A stretch of DNA of 64,000 nucleotides, taken from NCBI GenBank assembly GCA_963712065.1, contig CAVQGM010000001.1, forward strand, positions 682,001-746,000, read 5' to 3'. Source of the stretch: CAVQGM01 sp963712065 (GTDB lineage Bacteria > Actinomycetota > Acidimicrobiia > Acidimicrobiales > Acidimicrobilacustridaceae). A program made the translations under genes and the position numbers. This document shows, piece after piece, positions 34,786 through 45,419 of this stretch. The notes below the pieces were generated by a model. That model worked only from the letters and a program-made list of their open reading frames with translations, was not told the origin of the DNA and searched no databases. Numbering within the stretch: the stretch's first letter is position 1; each line of letters opens with the position of its first letter.

Positions 34786-35927
34786 CCGGACGCTCCGGGG
34801 CCGCCGCTCAGGGCGTCGGCGGCGACGTGGGCACGGGCACGGGTCTCGTCGAGGTCGTCACCGAGCGCCGTCACGTGGCCGAGCTTACGACCGGGCCGGG
34901 CGGTCTTGCCGTAGAGGTGCACGTGCACGCCGCCGACCGCGAGGGCGCCCTCGAGCAGGTCGGTCGGGTCCTCGCCCGACGCCGGACCGATCACGTTGGC
35001 CATCACCGCGACCGGTGCCAGGGGGTCGGTGCGGCCGAGGGGGAGATCGAGCACGGCCCGCAGGTGGTTCTCGAACTGCGAGGTGACGGCGCCCTCGATG
35101 GTCCAGTGCCCGGAGTTGTGCGGACGGGTCGCCAGCTCGTTGACCAGCACCCGGCCCTGCGACACGAACAGCTCGACCGCCATCACCCCGGTCACGTCGA
35201 TCTCCTTGGCGATCTGCAGGCCGAGGGCGGTGGCTTCGGCGGCCACGCCTCCGTCGACGCCGCCGTGGCACCGCACCTCGTGGCACATGCCGTCGACCTG
35301 GATGGTCTCGACCGGCGGGTAGGCGACCATCTCCCCCTCGGGGCGACGCACCACGACGACGGCCAGCTCGCGCTCGAGCGGCACGAACGCCTCGGCCATC
35401 ACCTTGAGGTCGTGCTGGCGGGCTTCGCGGAGCACGGCGTTGGCCCGGGCCTCGTCGTCGACGATCCACACGCCACGCCCGTCGTAGCCACCCCGCTCGG
35501 CCTTGAGCACCACCGGCCAGCCCCACTGATCGGCGGCGGCGAGCACGTCGGCCCGCTTGCGGACCGGGCGGTAGGCGGGCACCGGCAGGCCGGCGGCGTC
35601 GAGCCGTCGCCGCTGGACGAGCTTGTCGACGGCGCAGATCAGGGCCTGCGGCCCCGGACGGACCGGGTAGCCGGCGGCGGCCAGCCCTTCGAGCGCACCC
35701 AGGTCGACCAGCTCGTGGTCGAAGGTGAGCACGTCGCAGGCATCGGCGAAGGCGGCCACGGCGGCCGGGTCGTTGGCCTCGCCGAACGAGACGTCGGCGG
35801 CGACGGCGGCGGCGGCGTCGTCCATGCGGGCGGCCAGGATCCGCATGGGCACGCCGAGGGGGATGCCGGCCTGGTACGTCATGCGGGCGAGCTGTCCGCC
35901 CCCCACGATCCCGACGACGTCGGTCAT
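34782..35927 (-). CDS. purK: N5-carboxyaminoimidazole ribonucleotide synthase
   Basis: ATP-grasp enzyme that carboxylates AIR with bicarbonate. 381 residues beginning GIVGGGQLARM; the ATP-grasp domain has VVLKAERGGYDGRGVW and the metal-binding NELATRPHNSGHWT. The ATG at 35927 has an AGGAGG-containing ribosome-binding site. It is cotranscribed with purE. A nested inverted repeat lies upstream at 35949-36014. Confidence 0.95.
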   Translation of the reverse strand: MTDVVGIVGGGQLARMTYQAGIPLGVPMRILAARMDDAAAAVAADVSFGEANDPAAVAAFADACDVLTFDHELVDLGALEGLAAAGYPVRPGPQALICAVDKLVQRRRLDAAGLPVPAYRPVRKRADVLAAADQWGWPVVLKAERGGYDGRGVWIVDDEARANAVLREARQHDLKVMAEAFVPLERELAVVVVRRPEGEMVAYPPVETIQVDGMCHEVRCHGGVDGGVAAEATALGLQIAKEIDVTGVMAVELFVSQGRVLVNELATRPHNSGHWTIEGAVTSQFENHLRAVLDLPLGRTDPLAPVAVMANVIGPASGEDPTDLLEGALAVGGVHVHLYGKTARPGRKLGHVTALGDDLDETRARAHVAADALSGGPGASG

Positions 35928-35948
35928 CCCGTCCCCTCCTGCTGCGGT

Positions 35949-36014
35949 GCGGCTACGGGCGATGGAGCATTCCCGAAGCCGGTTTCGGGCACGCCGTCCC
36001 GTCCATCGTAGCCG
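35949..36014. repeat. Nested inverted repeats between purK and the PBP operon
   Basis: Outer arms 35949-35955/36008-36014 and 35960-35965/36002-36007, then an inner hairpin CCCGAA/TTCGGG (35971-35976/35983-35988). It lies just after the stop of the protease-like gene and before purK, both on the minus strand, so a terminator or attenuating leader is likely. Function inferred from place only. Confidence 0.5.
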
Positions 36015-36032
36015 TGCCGTGCGGGGCGACGG

Positions 36033-37052
36033 TCAGCTGCGGGGCCCGGCGGAGCGCCCGTCGCCACCGCAGGTGAGCAGCACCTGGCAGAGGTCGGTGA
36101 CCCGGACCGCGAAGTGGATCTGACCGGGGTCGTAGCCGAGCGGCCGGTAGGCGAGCGACGCCACTCCCAGCACCTTGCCGTCGGCGGTGACGATCGGCCC
36201 GCCCTGGAAGCCCGGGCCGAGCGGGGCGGTGTGCTGGAAGCCGACGGCCGACTGGTCGATCACGACGCCCGTGGTCAGCGACGCGCCGGCGCCGCCGATC
36301 CCGCTGACCGGGAACACCCTCGAGCCGAGCGCCTTGGCCTCGACCTCCTCGGGAACCCAGTCGAGCAGCTGCATGTTGGGCCGGTCGATGCGCACCAGGG
36401 CGAGGTCCCGGCCCTCGTCCCAGTTCCACAGCTCGGCCCGGATCTCCTCCTCGCCCTTGCGCAGCGTGATGGCCGGCCCGGGCCGCTGGGTGGCGGCGGC
36501 GATGGTCGCGTACGAGGTGGCGAGGTAGGTCTGGCTGTCGTTGGTCACCACCGCGAAGGCGGTGCCGGTGGACGGGAAGCCGTTCTGGTCGAGCGTGGCC
36601 ACCGAGTACACGGCGGGCGAGAACAGCTGGGCGAGCTGCAACGTCTGCGCCTCGGACAGGAACGGCTGCAGGGGACGCAGGGCCTCGTCGATCTGGTCGA
36701 GCGCGTCCTGGCGCTGGGTCTCGATGCTGTTCTGGGCCTCGAGCGAGCGCTCCTCGAAGTCCTGGGTGTCGTCGCGCAGCTCGCTCACCTGGCTGTTGAA
36801 GTTGGCCCACCAGAACGCCCCACTGGCGCCGAAGGCGACCCCGGTGATGGCGAAGATCAACATCCACAGCAGGATCGACCGGGTGAAGATCGGGAACCGC
36901 ACCGACTTGCGGGCGGCGTAGCGGCGGGCCTTCTCGGCTCGGCGCCAGTCGGCGCGACGCTCGGACCCCGACGACCCGTCGCCGGGCGCGGCGGATCGGT
37001 CGAGCGGGGGGAGACCGGGGTCGAGTTCGGTCTGGTCGTCGAGCTGGCTCAT
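36033..37052 (-). CDS. Membrane-anchored trypsin-like protein lacking catalytic His and Ser
   Basis: 339 residues: basic cytoplasmic N-terminus, membrane helix 57-79, a coiled coil (about 85-125) and a trypsin/HtrA-like domain (about 130-320). The HtrA Asp is kept in RDLALVRID, but the histidine site reads ATSYATI instead of TNxHV and the serine site reads GFQGGP instead of GNSGGP. It is therefore probably a pseudoprotease that binds rather than cuts. It follows the class A penicillin-binding protein by two bases, suggesting a role in cell-wall assembly. Confidence 0.78.
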   Translation of the reverse strand: MSQLDDQTELDPGLPPLDRSAAPGDGSSGSERRADWRRAEKARRYAARKSVRFPIFTRSILLWMLIFAITGVAFGASGAFWWANFNSQVSELRDDTQDFEERSLEAQNSIETQRQDALDQIDEALRPLQPFLSEAQTLQLAQLFSPAVYSVATLDQNGFPSTGTAFAVVTNDSQTYLATSYATIAAATQRPGPAITLRKGEEEIRAELWNWDEGRDLALVRIDRPNMQLLDWVPEEVEAKALGSRVFPVSGIGGAGASLTTGVVIDQSAVGFQHTAPLGPGFQGGPIVTADGKVLGVASLAYRPLGYDPGQIHFAVRVTDLCQVLLTCGGDGRSAGPRS

Positions 37053-37054
37053 GG

Positions 37055-39337
37055 TCAGTCCTGCGGTGCGGTGGTGCTCGTGCTACCCGATGGAGCCGTC
37101 GTGGAGGTGGATGGCGCGTTGGGATCGGTGGCGACCGGGGCGGTGGTGGTCGCCGTGGTCGGCGGCGGCGCCGGTGCCGGCAACGACGGAGTGCGGATGC
37201 ACGGACCACCGCAGTCCTGGGCCAGCTGGGGCGCGGTGCGTTGCGAGGACGGGCGCCGCCCGCCACCACCGGGGCCCTCGCCGTCGTCGCGGGGCGGCGG
37301 GAGCGGTCCGGGCACGGTGAAGTCGACCACCGGGTAGTCGCCGACCGCAGGACGCATGTAGTTGGCCCAGGTCCGGGCCGGGATCGAGCCGCCCTGCACC
37401 TCGCCGAAGCCTCCGATCCCCCGGAGGGGCTTGGGCTCGTCGGCGTAGCCCATCCAGACCGCGGTGGTCAGCTGAGGCACATAGCCGACGAACCAGGCCG
37501 CCGTGTAGTTCTCGGCGGTGCCGGTCTTGCCCGCCGCCGGTCGACCGATCTCGGCCCGCCGGCCCGTGCCGCCGGCGATCACGCCCTTGAGCATGTCGGT
37601 GACGGTGTCGGCGATGGCCGGGTTCAACACCTCCGTGCCCTGCGGGACCGTGTTGTCCTCGAGCACCTCACCGTCGGCGGTGGTGACCTTGACCACCGGG
37701 GTCGTCTGCACCCGCACGCCGTGGTTGGCGAACACCGAGTAGCCGGCGGCCATGTCGAGTGGGCTCACCTCGTAGGCGCCGAGCGTGAGCGACACGCCGT
37801 AGCGACGGTCGGTCGTGATGCGGCTCACCCCGAGGCGGTTGGCCATCTCCGCGACCCGATCGGGGCCGACGTCGTAGATGAGCTGGGCGAAGTACGTGTT
37901 GCTCGACGCCGCAGTGGCGGCCCGCATGTCGATCGGGCCCGCGCTGCCCCCCTTCACCGTGCACTGGCCGGTGCAGTTCGGCACCGTCCACGCGCCGGCG
38001 GTGTTGTAGACGGTCTCGGGGGCGAAGCCCTGCTCGAGCGCGGTCGCGACGGTGAAGCCCTTGAACGACGACCCCGGCTGCATGCCGGTGGATCCGCCGA
38101 GGGCCAGGTTGACCTGGCTGGCGTTGAAGTCGCGGCCGCCGACGAGGGCCTTCACGAAGCCGGTCGACGGCTCGACCGACACCAGCGACATCTCGAGTGG
38201 CGCCGACGTGCCCTTCAGCGCGTCGGCCACGTTCTTCTCGGCCAGGTCCTGGAGGCGGGGATCGATGGTGGCCTCGATGCGGAGCCCGCCGCGGAACACC
38301 TGCTCGGATCCGTACCGCTCGATCAGGTACTGGCGGACGTAGTCGACGAAGTAGGGGTAGCGGGACGCACCGCTCTCCGGCGGGGGGAACACGATCGTGG
38401 CCGTGCCCGGATCGGGGATGCCGTACACGGCGAGGAACAGGGGTTGGGCGATCGCCTGGTCGTACTCGGCCCGGGTGAGCGAGCCGACCTCGAGCATCTC
38501 GCCGAGGACCTCCTTGCGGCGCTCCTCGGCCAGCGTGACGTTGTCGCGGGGGCCGTAGAGCGACGGGGCCGGGATGATGCCGGCCAGGGTGGCCGCCTCG
38601 GAGGCGTTGAGGTCCTTGATGCTCTTGCGGAAGTAGGTCTCGGCCGCCGCGCCGGCGCCGTAGGCCCCGCCTCCGAAGTACGACGAGTCGAGGTAGCGCC
38701 AGAGGATCTCCTCCTTGGCAGCCCCCGCCGAGCCGAGCTCGTCGGTGAGCTGACGCTCGAGGCGGGTGGCGAGCACGGCCTCGTTGAGCTTGCGCTCGAG
38801 GGTGCGCTCGGTCGACAGGTACGCCGTCTTCACGTACTGCTGGGTGATGGTCGAGCCGCCCTGCACGACCGCGCCCTCGCGGTAGTTCGTGACCGCGGCC
38901 CGGACGAGGCCCTGGGGGTCGACGCCCCGGTGGGTCCAGAAGCTGCGGTCCTCGGCGGCGACGACGGCGTCCTCCAGCACCTGGGGCACGTCGTCCTTGG
39001 TGACCGGGACGGTGAGGTCGAACTCGCGGAACGACCCGATCTCCTGGCCGGTCGCGTCGTAGACGAACGAGGGCTCGGAGCGGACCTGCGGGTTCTCCTC
39101 GGGCACCGTCCCCGGGAGCTCGCCGAACAGCAGCAGCCCGCCGCCGGCAGCGGCGACCCCGGCGACGAGGAGCGGGAGGCCGAGGAGCAGGACGACGAAG
39201 AGGCGGAGGCCACCCCGGGCGGCCCGTCGCCAGCGGGGTCGCCGCGACAGGCCGCGGGCCGGGCGGCGACGGGCACGGCGCGACCGGGGGCCGGCGGGCT
39301 CGTCGGCCCCGGGCGGACGGGTGTCGAGGGCGGTCAT
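37055..39337 (-). CDS. Class A penicillin-binding protein (PBP1A family)
   Basis: Bifunctional peptidoglycan synthase of 760 residues: short cytoplasmic basic region, membrane helix (about 43-70), GT51 glycosyltransferase domain (EDRSFWTHRGVD, GGSTITQQYVKT) and transpeptidase domain with SSFK (SxxK), SSN (SxN) and KTGT. A proline/threonine-rich tail closes it, as in mycobacterial PonA-like proteins. ATG 39337 overlaps the lipoprotein stop by four bases; the pseudoprotease follows, so a lipoprotein-PBP-pseudoprotease complex is plausible. Confidence 0.93.
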   Translation of the reverse strand: MTALDTRPPGADEPAGPRSRRARRRPARGLSRRPRWRRAARGGLRLFVVLLLGLPLLVAGVAAAGGGLLLFGELPGTVPEENPQVRSEPSFVYDATGQEIGSFREFDLTVPVTKDDVPQVLEDAVVAAEDRSFWTHRGVDPQGLVRAAVTNYREGAVVQGGSTITQQYVKTAYLSTERTLERKLNEAVLATRLERQLTDELGSAGAAKEEILWRYLDSSYFGGGAYGAGAAAETYFRKSIKDLNASEAATLAGIIPAPSLYGPRDNVTLAEERRKEVLGEMLEVGSLTRAEYDQAIAQPLFLAVYGIPDPGTATIVFPPPESGASRYPYFVDYVRQYLIERYGSEQVFRGGLRIEATIDPRLQDLAEKNVADALKGTSAPLEMSLVSVEPSTGFVKALVGGRDFNASQVNLALGGSTGMQPGSSFKGFTVATALEQGFAPETVYNTAGAWTVPNCTGQCTVKGGSAGPIDMRAATAASSNTYFAQLIYDVGPDRVAEMANRLGVSRITTDRRYGVSLTLGAYEVSPLDMAAGYSVFANHGVRVQTTPVVKVTTADGEVLEDNTVPQGTEVLNPAIADTVTDMLKGVIAGGTGRRAEIGRPAAGKTGTAENYTAAWFVGYVPQLTTAVWMGYADEPKPLRGIGGFGEVQGGSIPARTWANYMRPAVGDYPVVDFTVPGPLPPPRDDGEGPGGGGRRPSSQRTAPQLAQDCGGPCIRTPSLPAPAPPPTTATTTAPVATDPNAPSTSTTAPSGSTSTTAPQD

Positions 39338-40470
39338 CGGATCCGCTCGTACTGGCAGCCGAGCGTGCCGGGCGAGGGCTCGAGGTCCCGGATGGGCCCG
39401 GCGGCGTCGATCACCGCGGTCGCCGTGACCCGGGTGGGTTGCCAGGCGCCGTCCCGCCACACCTCGAACGTCGTCGAGCACCCGCCGAGCAGCGTGCGGT
39501 AGGCGCCGGCCGGCAGGGTGCCGGCGTACGGGACCCGGATGACCAGGCCGACGGGGACGAGGTCGGTCGGGGGTGCGCCCGGCGTCGTGGTCGTGGTGGT
39601 CGGCAGGGGCCCGCACGAGGGCAGCGTCACGTTGGCGGTCAGGCCCGAGGCGGTGACGGTGACGTTGTGGGCGCCCTCGGTGAGGCAGGTGAGGGTGAAG
39701 GTGGCGTAGCCGTCGGCACCGGTGGTCGCCGTGCTCGGCGCGACCGAGTAGCCGGCGTCGGCGGTGACGGTCACCGCCTCGCCGGGCACGCTGGCGCCGC
39801 CGACGATCCCCCGGGCGTCGACCGACTCCTGGGTCAGGAGGGCCCGGAAGCGACCGCTGCCCCCGACCGTGATGCCGGCGGTCTCGACGCCGGCCTGGAG
39901 CTTGCGAGCGTCGTAGCGCTGCACGTTCACCTGCACCTGGGCGTCGGTCTGGTCGGCGGCGATGAACAGCGTGGCCGACGACGGCGCCGCCAACGACGGC
40001 TGCAGCCACGCCCGCACCCGGTAGAGCCCCCCGAGCAGGTCGACGGCGGTGAACCGGCCGTCGGCCCCTGCCGCCACGGTGACCGAGCCCGAGGACCGTC
40101 CGACGAAGCGCTCGAGCAGCACGGTCGCCCCGGGCACCGGGCCGTCGGGCCCCTGGACGACGCCGGTGATGCGGGCGGCGCCGCCGTAGACGGGGATGGG
40201 CGCGGGCCCGGCCCGGCCCTCGATCCGCTTCAGGCCGACGCCGCGGGTGTCGGGGGCCACCCAGCCCGGGGGGATCGACATGGTGGGGGTGGTGATCTCC
40301 TGGCTCAGGTCGAGCTCGGGGACGGTGATGATCGACGACGAGGTCGGGGTGGCGGCGTCGTCGTCTCCGGAGCTGGTGCAGGCGGTGACGCCGGCCACGA
40401 GGGCCACGACGAGCGCGGCGGCGAGCAGCAGCGGTGCGGGTCGGGGCGGGCGGTGGGAAGGTCGGGACAT
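39334..40470 (-). CDS. Lipoprotein with carboxypeptidase-regulatory/Ig-like beta domains
   Basis: 378 residues. The signal peptide ends at a lipobox-like AGVTAC, so Cys near residue 31 is lipidated. Two beta-sandwich stretches follow: ARITGVVQGPDGPVPGATV, a carboxypeptidase-regulatory-like repeat, and a later Ig-like TVTADAGYSVA region. No enzyme motif. First gene of the PBP operon, so it may be an outer partner of the penicillin-binding protein. ATG 40470 was preferred over the longer frame because it puts the signal peptide at the N-terminus. Confidence 0.78.
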   Translation of the reverse strand: MSRPSHRPPRPAPLLLAAALVVALVAGVTACTSSGDDDAATPTSSSIITVPELDLSQEITTPTMSIPPGWVAPDTRGVGLKRIEGRAGPAPIPVYGGAARITGVVQGPDGPVPGATVLLERFVGRSSGSVTVAAGADGRFTAVDLLGGLYRVRAWLQPSLAAPSSATLFIAADQTDAQVQVNVQRYDARKLQAGVETAGITVGGSGRFRALLTQESVDARGIVGGASVPGEAVTVTADAGYSVAPSTATTGADGYATFTLTCLTEGAHNVTVTASGLTANVTLPSCGPLPTTTTTTPGAPPTDLVPVGLVIRVPYAGTLPAGAYRTLLGGCSTTFEVWRDGAWQPTRVTATAVIDAAGPIRDLEPSPGTLGCQYERIR

Positions 40471-40662
40471 GGGATCGTCGTGCGAGGGCGGGGACCTCGA
40501 ACCCATCCCGCGGACCGACGACGCCGGCGCGGGGACAGGTGCCCCTTCCCCGCCGGTCAGGCTAGAGCCAGCCGGTTGCCGATGGGGGTCACCCCATGTT
40601 CGCGGTGCTCCGCCGTCGGGGGGTCATCGGTCACGCTGAGGGCCGGCGAAGCCGCGCCCGGG

Positions 40663-42381
<1,719 letters not shown>

Positions 42382-42421
42382 CCCCGGTGTCGGGCCGCCG
42401 ACTCGGCGGCCTCGTGCTCGC

Positions 42422-42427
42422 TAGCGT
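42422..42427 (+). promoter_or_regulatory. TAGCGT -10-like box for carboxylesterase gene
   Basis: TAGCGT lies eight bases before ATG 42436; no ribosome-binding site. Confidence 0.45.
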
Positions 42428-42435
42428 GGCCGCCG

Positions 42436-43995
42436 ATGAGCGAACCCCCCACCGCCGAACCGATCGTCACGCTACCCCTCGGTCGACTGCGGGGCCGCCT
42501 CCTGGACGACGGCCTCCTCCGGTTCGCCGGGGTCCCCTACGCGGCACCGCCGGTCGGGCCTCGCCGCTTCCGGGCCCCCGAGCCGGCCGAGCCGTGGGAG
42601 GGCGAGCGCGACGCCACCCGCTTCGGGCCCTTCTCGTGGCAGGACGCGGGCGGGCTCGCCGCCCTGCTCGGCTCGTCCGACCCGACCTGCGACGAGGACT
42701 GCCTCACCCTCAACGTCACCACCCCCGCCTGCGACGACGGCGGCCGGCCGGTCATGGTGTGGATCCACGGGGGCGGGTTCACCATGGGGTCCGCGGCGAT
42801 CCCCTGGTACGACGCCGGCTCCTTCGCCCGCCGGGGCGACGTCGTCGTCGTGTCGGTGAACTACCGGCTGGGCGCCCTCGGGTTCTTGCACCTCGGGTCG
42901 ATCGAGGGCGGCGACGAGTACCCGACGAGCGGGCTCAACGGCATCCTCGACCAGGTCGCCGCCCTGCGCTGGGTGCGCGACCACATCGCCGCCTTCGGCG
43001 GCGACCCCGACAACGTCACCGTCTTCGGCGAGTCGGCCGGCGGCATGAGCGTGGCCACCCTGCTCGCCCTTCCGGCGGCGAGCGGCCTGTTCCACAAGGC
43101 GATCGCCCAGAGCGGCGCCGCCCACAACACCCTGCCGGCCCACGTCGCCGCCGAGGTCACGTCGACGTTCATGGCCGAGCTCGACGTCCTCGGCCTCGAC
43201 GGCCTCCTCGCCGCCGAGCCCCGAGACCTGCTCGCCGCCCAGGCGGCGGTGGGCAGGGCGGTCATGGCCGACCCCGGGCACCTCGGCGGCCGGGGCGGGC
43301 TCGCCCTCGCCATGCCGTTCCAGCCCGTGAGCGGAGGCCTCCTGCCCGACGATCCGCTGGGAGCGATCCGCGACGGCTCGGCCGCCGCCGTGCCGCTCCT
43401 CACCGGCACCACCCTCGACGAGTGGAACCTCTTCCACCTCATGAGCCCCGGGGGCATCGACGACCCGCGGCTGCTCGAGCGCCTCGACCGGATGGTGGGC
43501 GACTCGGTGCACGGCGGCGGCCGCACCATCGCCGACACCTACCGGGTCGCCCGCCCGGGCGCCTCCGCCGACGAGGTGTGGTGCGCGGTGCTCACCGACT
43601 GGACGTTCCGCATCCCGGCCATCCGGCTGGCCGAGGCCCAGGTGGCCCACCAGCCCGCCCGCACCTTCATGTACCGCTTCTCCTGGGCGTCGACCGCGTT
43701 CGACGGCCGGCTCGGGTCGTGCCACGCCCTCGAGGTGCCGTTCATGTGGAACGCCCTCGACCAGCCGGGAGCGGGCCTCTTCCTCGGTGACGGCCCGCCG
43801 CCCCACGCCCTCGCCGAGGCCATGCACGACGCCTGGTGGCACTTCGCCCGCACCGGCGACCCCAACCACGGCGGGCTGCCCACCTGGCCCGCCTACGACC
43901 CCGTCGGCCGGGCCACCCTCGACTTCGGCGACACGATCGAGGTGCTCCACGATCCGGCCCCGGCCGAGCGGGCCCTCTGGTCGGGCGTGCGGTAG
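42436..43995 (+). CDS. Type-B carboxylesterase
   Basis: 519 residues of the carboxylesterase/para-nitrobenzyl esterase family. Oxyanion-hole HGGGF near residue 113; nucleophile in FGESAGGMS near 199; the opening GVPYAAPPVGPRRFRAPEP is family-typical. It hydrolyses esters or carbamates of unknown kind. No signal peptide, so cytoplasmic. A stem-loop (44011-44033) follows. It stands alone on the plus strand next to the amidohydrolase. Confidence 0.88.
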   Translation: MSEPPTAEPIVTLPLGRLRGRLLDDGLLRFAGVPYAAPPVGPRRFRAPEPAEPWEGERDATRFGPFSWQDAGGLAALLGSSDPTCDEDCLTLNVTTPACDDGGRPVMVWIHGGGFTMGSAAIPWYDAGSFARRGDVVVVSVNYRLGALGFLHLGSIEGGDEYPTSGLNGILDQVAALRWVRDHIAAFGGDPDNVTVFGESAGGMSVATLLALPAASGLFHKAIAQSGAAHNTLPAHVAAEVTSTFMAELDVLGLDGLLAAEPRDLLAAQAAVGRAVMADPGHLGGRGGLALAMPFQPVSGGLLPDDPLGAIRDGSAAAVPLLTGTTLDEWNLFHLMSPGGIDDPRLLERLDRMVGDSVHGGGRTIADTYRVARPGASADEVWCAVLTDWTFRIPAIRLAEAQVAHQPARTFMYRFSWASTAFDGRLGSCHALEVPFMWNALDQPGAGLFLGDGPPPHALAEAMHDAWWHFARTGDPNHGGLPTWPAYDPVGRATLDFGDTIEVLHDPAPAERALWSGVR

Positions 43996-44010
43996 CCCGA
44001 CCGCCCCTCG

Positions 44011-44033
44011 CCCCCGAGGCGGCGCGTCGGGGG
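44011..44033 (+). terminator. GC-rich stem-loop after carboxylesterase
   Basis: Arms 44011-44017 and 44027-44033 (7 bp) around a nine-base loop, 16 bases after the esterase stop and just before the queC promoter box. No T-run; a weak terminator candidate. Confidence 0.4.
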
Positions 44034-44037
44034 CCGG

Positions 44038-44043
44038 TAGCCT
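44038..44043 (+). promoter_or_regulatory. TAGCCT -10-like box for queC operon
   Basis: TAGCCT lies six bases before GTG 44050; no ribosome-binding site and no room for a preQ1 riboswitch in the transcript. Confidence 0.45.
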
Positions 44044-44049
44044 GCCGGG

Positions 44050-44781
44050 GTGCCCGCACCCGCCGTGCTGCTGCTCTCCGGGGGCCTCGACTCCGCCACG
44101 TGCCTGGCCATGGCCGTGGCCGACGGGTTCGAGGTCCACGCCCTCAGCTTCCGGTACGGCCAGCGCCACCGACACGAGCTGGCCTCGGCGCGCCGCCTCG
44201 CCGAGGCCGCCGGCGTCGAGCACCTGGTGCTCGACATCGACCTCGCCGCCGTCGGCGGCTCGGCCCTCACCGACGCGACCCTCGCCGTGCCCAAGCACAC
44301 CTCGGCCGACGAGGTCGGCCGGGAGGGCATCCCGGTCACCTACGTACCGGCCCGCAACACCGTCTTCCTGGCCCACGCCGTGGCCCTGGCCGAGGTGCGC
44401 GACGCGTCCGACATCTTGATCGGCGTGAACGCCGTCGACTACAGCGGCTACCCCGACTGCCGGCCCGAGTTCATCGCCGCCTTCGAGCGCGTCGCCAACC
44501 TGGCCACGCGCGCCGGGGTGGAAGGACGTCGACTCACGATCCACGCCCCGCTCATCTCGCTCACCAAGGCGCAGATCATCCAGCGGGGCGTCGAGCTGGG
44601 CGTCGACTACGCCCTCACCACCAGCTGCTACGACCCGGCCCCCGACGGTGCCGCGTGCGGCCGCTGCGACGCGTGCCTGCTCCGGGCCGACGGCTTCCGC
44701 GCCGCCGGCGTGCCCGACCCCACCCGATACGCCCCGGCGGGAGGCAGCGCAGCGCACGCGGAGGGCGTGGTGGTCCCGTGA
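44050..44781 (+). CDS. queC: 7-cyano-7-deazaguanine synthase
   Basis: Makes preQ0 from 7-carboxy-7-deazaguanine, ATP and ammonia. 243 residues: the PP-loop LLSGGLDSAT near residue 8, RNTVFLAHA mid-protein and the C-terminal zinc site CGRCDACLLR with its paired upstream cysteine (SCYDP). GTG 44050 follows a TAGCCT box by six bases. The stop overlaps queE by four bases. The preQ0 may feed tRNA queuosine or other deazapurines; later steps (queF, tgt, queA) are not in the window. Confidence 0.95.
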   Translation: MPAPAVLLLSGGLDSATCLAMAVADGFEVHALSFRYGQRHRHELASARRLAEAAGVEHLVLDIDLAAVGGSALTDATLAVPKHTSADEVGREGIPVTYVPARNTVFLAHAVALAEVRDASDILIGVNAVDYSGYPDCRPEFIAAFERVANLATRAGVEGRRLTIHAPLISLTKAQIIQRGVELGVDYALTTSCYDPAPDGAACGRCDACLLRADGFRAAGVPDPTRYAPAGGSAAHAEGVVVP

Positions 44782-45419
44782 CCACCTACGCGGTGAAGGA
44801 GGTCTTCTACACGCTGCAGGGCGAGGGGATCCGGGCCGGCCGCCCGTCGGTGTTCCTGCGCTTCTCCCGCTGCAACCTCTGGAGCGGTCACGAGCACGAC
44901 CGCTCCACGGCGGTCTGCCGCTTCTGCGACACCGACTTCGTCGGCACCGACGGCCCCGGCGGCGGGGTGTTCCGTGGCGCCGACGAGCTGGCCGCCCACG
45001 TCGCGTCCCACTGGCCGAGCGGCGACCACCACGGCGAGCCCTACGTCGTGTGCACGGGTGGCGAACCGCTCCTCCAGCTCGACCCGGCGCTGGTCGGCGC
45101 CCTGCACGCCGTCGGCTTCGAGGTCGCCATCGAGACCAACGGCACCCTGCCGGTGCCGGCCGGCGTCGACTGGGTCTGCGTCAGCCCCAAGGCCGGCGCC
45201 CCGCTCGTGGTCACCGGGGGCGACGAGCTGAAGCTCGTGCACCCCCAGCCGGGGGCGGAGCCCGAGCGGTTCGAGCACCTCGCCTTCTCCCACCTGCTGG
45301 TGCAGCCCATGGACGGTCCCGACCGCGAGGCGGCGACGCACGCCGCCGTCGAGCACTGCCTGGCCAACCCCCGCTGGCGGCTCAGCCTCCAGACCCACAA
45401 GGTGCTGGGCATCCCTTGA
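44778..45419 (+). CDS. queE: 7-carboxy-7-deazaguanine synthase (radical SAM)
   Basis: Radical SAM enzyme that makes CDG from the QueD product. 213 residues. The cluster-binding cysteines are C32, C47 and C50 in an expanded CX14CXXC motif rather than CX3CX2C, matching the known Burkholderia multivorans QueE variant. FYTLQGEG near residue 10 and CTGGEPLLQ are family motifs. GTG 44778 overlaps queC; the stop overlaps the queD TTG start. Confidence 0.93.
   Translation: MTTYAVKEVFYTLQGEGIRAGRPSVFLRFSRCNLWSGHEHDRSTAVCRFCDTDFVGTDGPGGGVFRGADELAAHVASHWPSGDHHGEPYVVCTGGEPLLQLDPALVGALHAVGFEVAIETNGTLPVPAGVDWVCVSPKAGAPLVVTGGDELKLVHPQPGAEPERFEHLAFSHLLVQPMDGPDREAATHAAVEHCLANPRWRLSLQTHKVLGIP

Noticed and set aside
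43996..44049. Possible preQ1 riboswitch before queC
   Set aside because: The -10-like box ends six bases before the start, so there is no leader to hold it.
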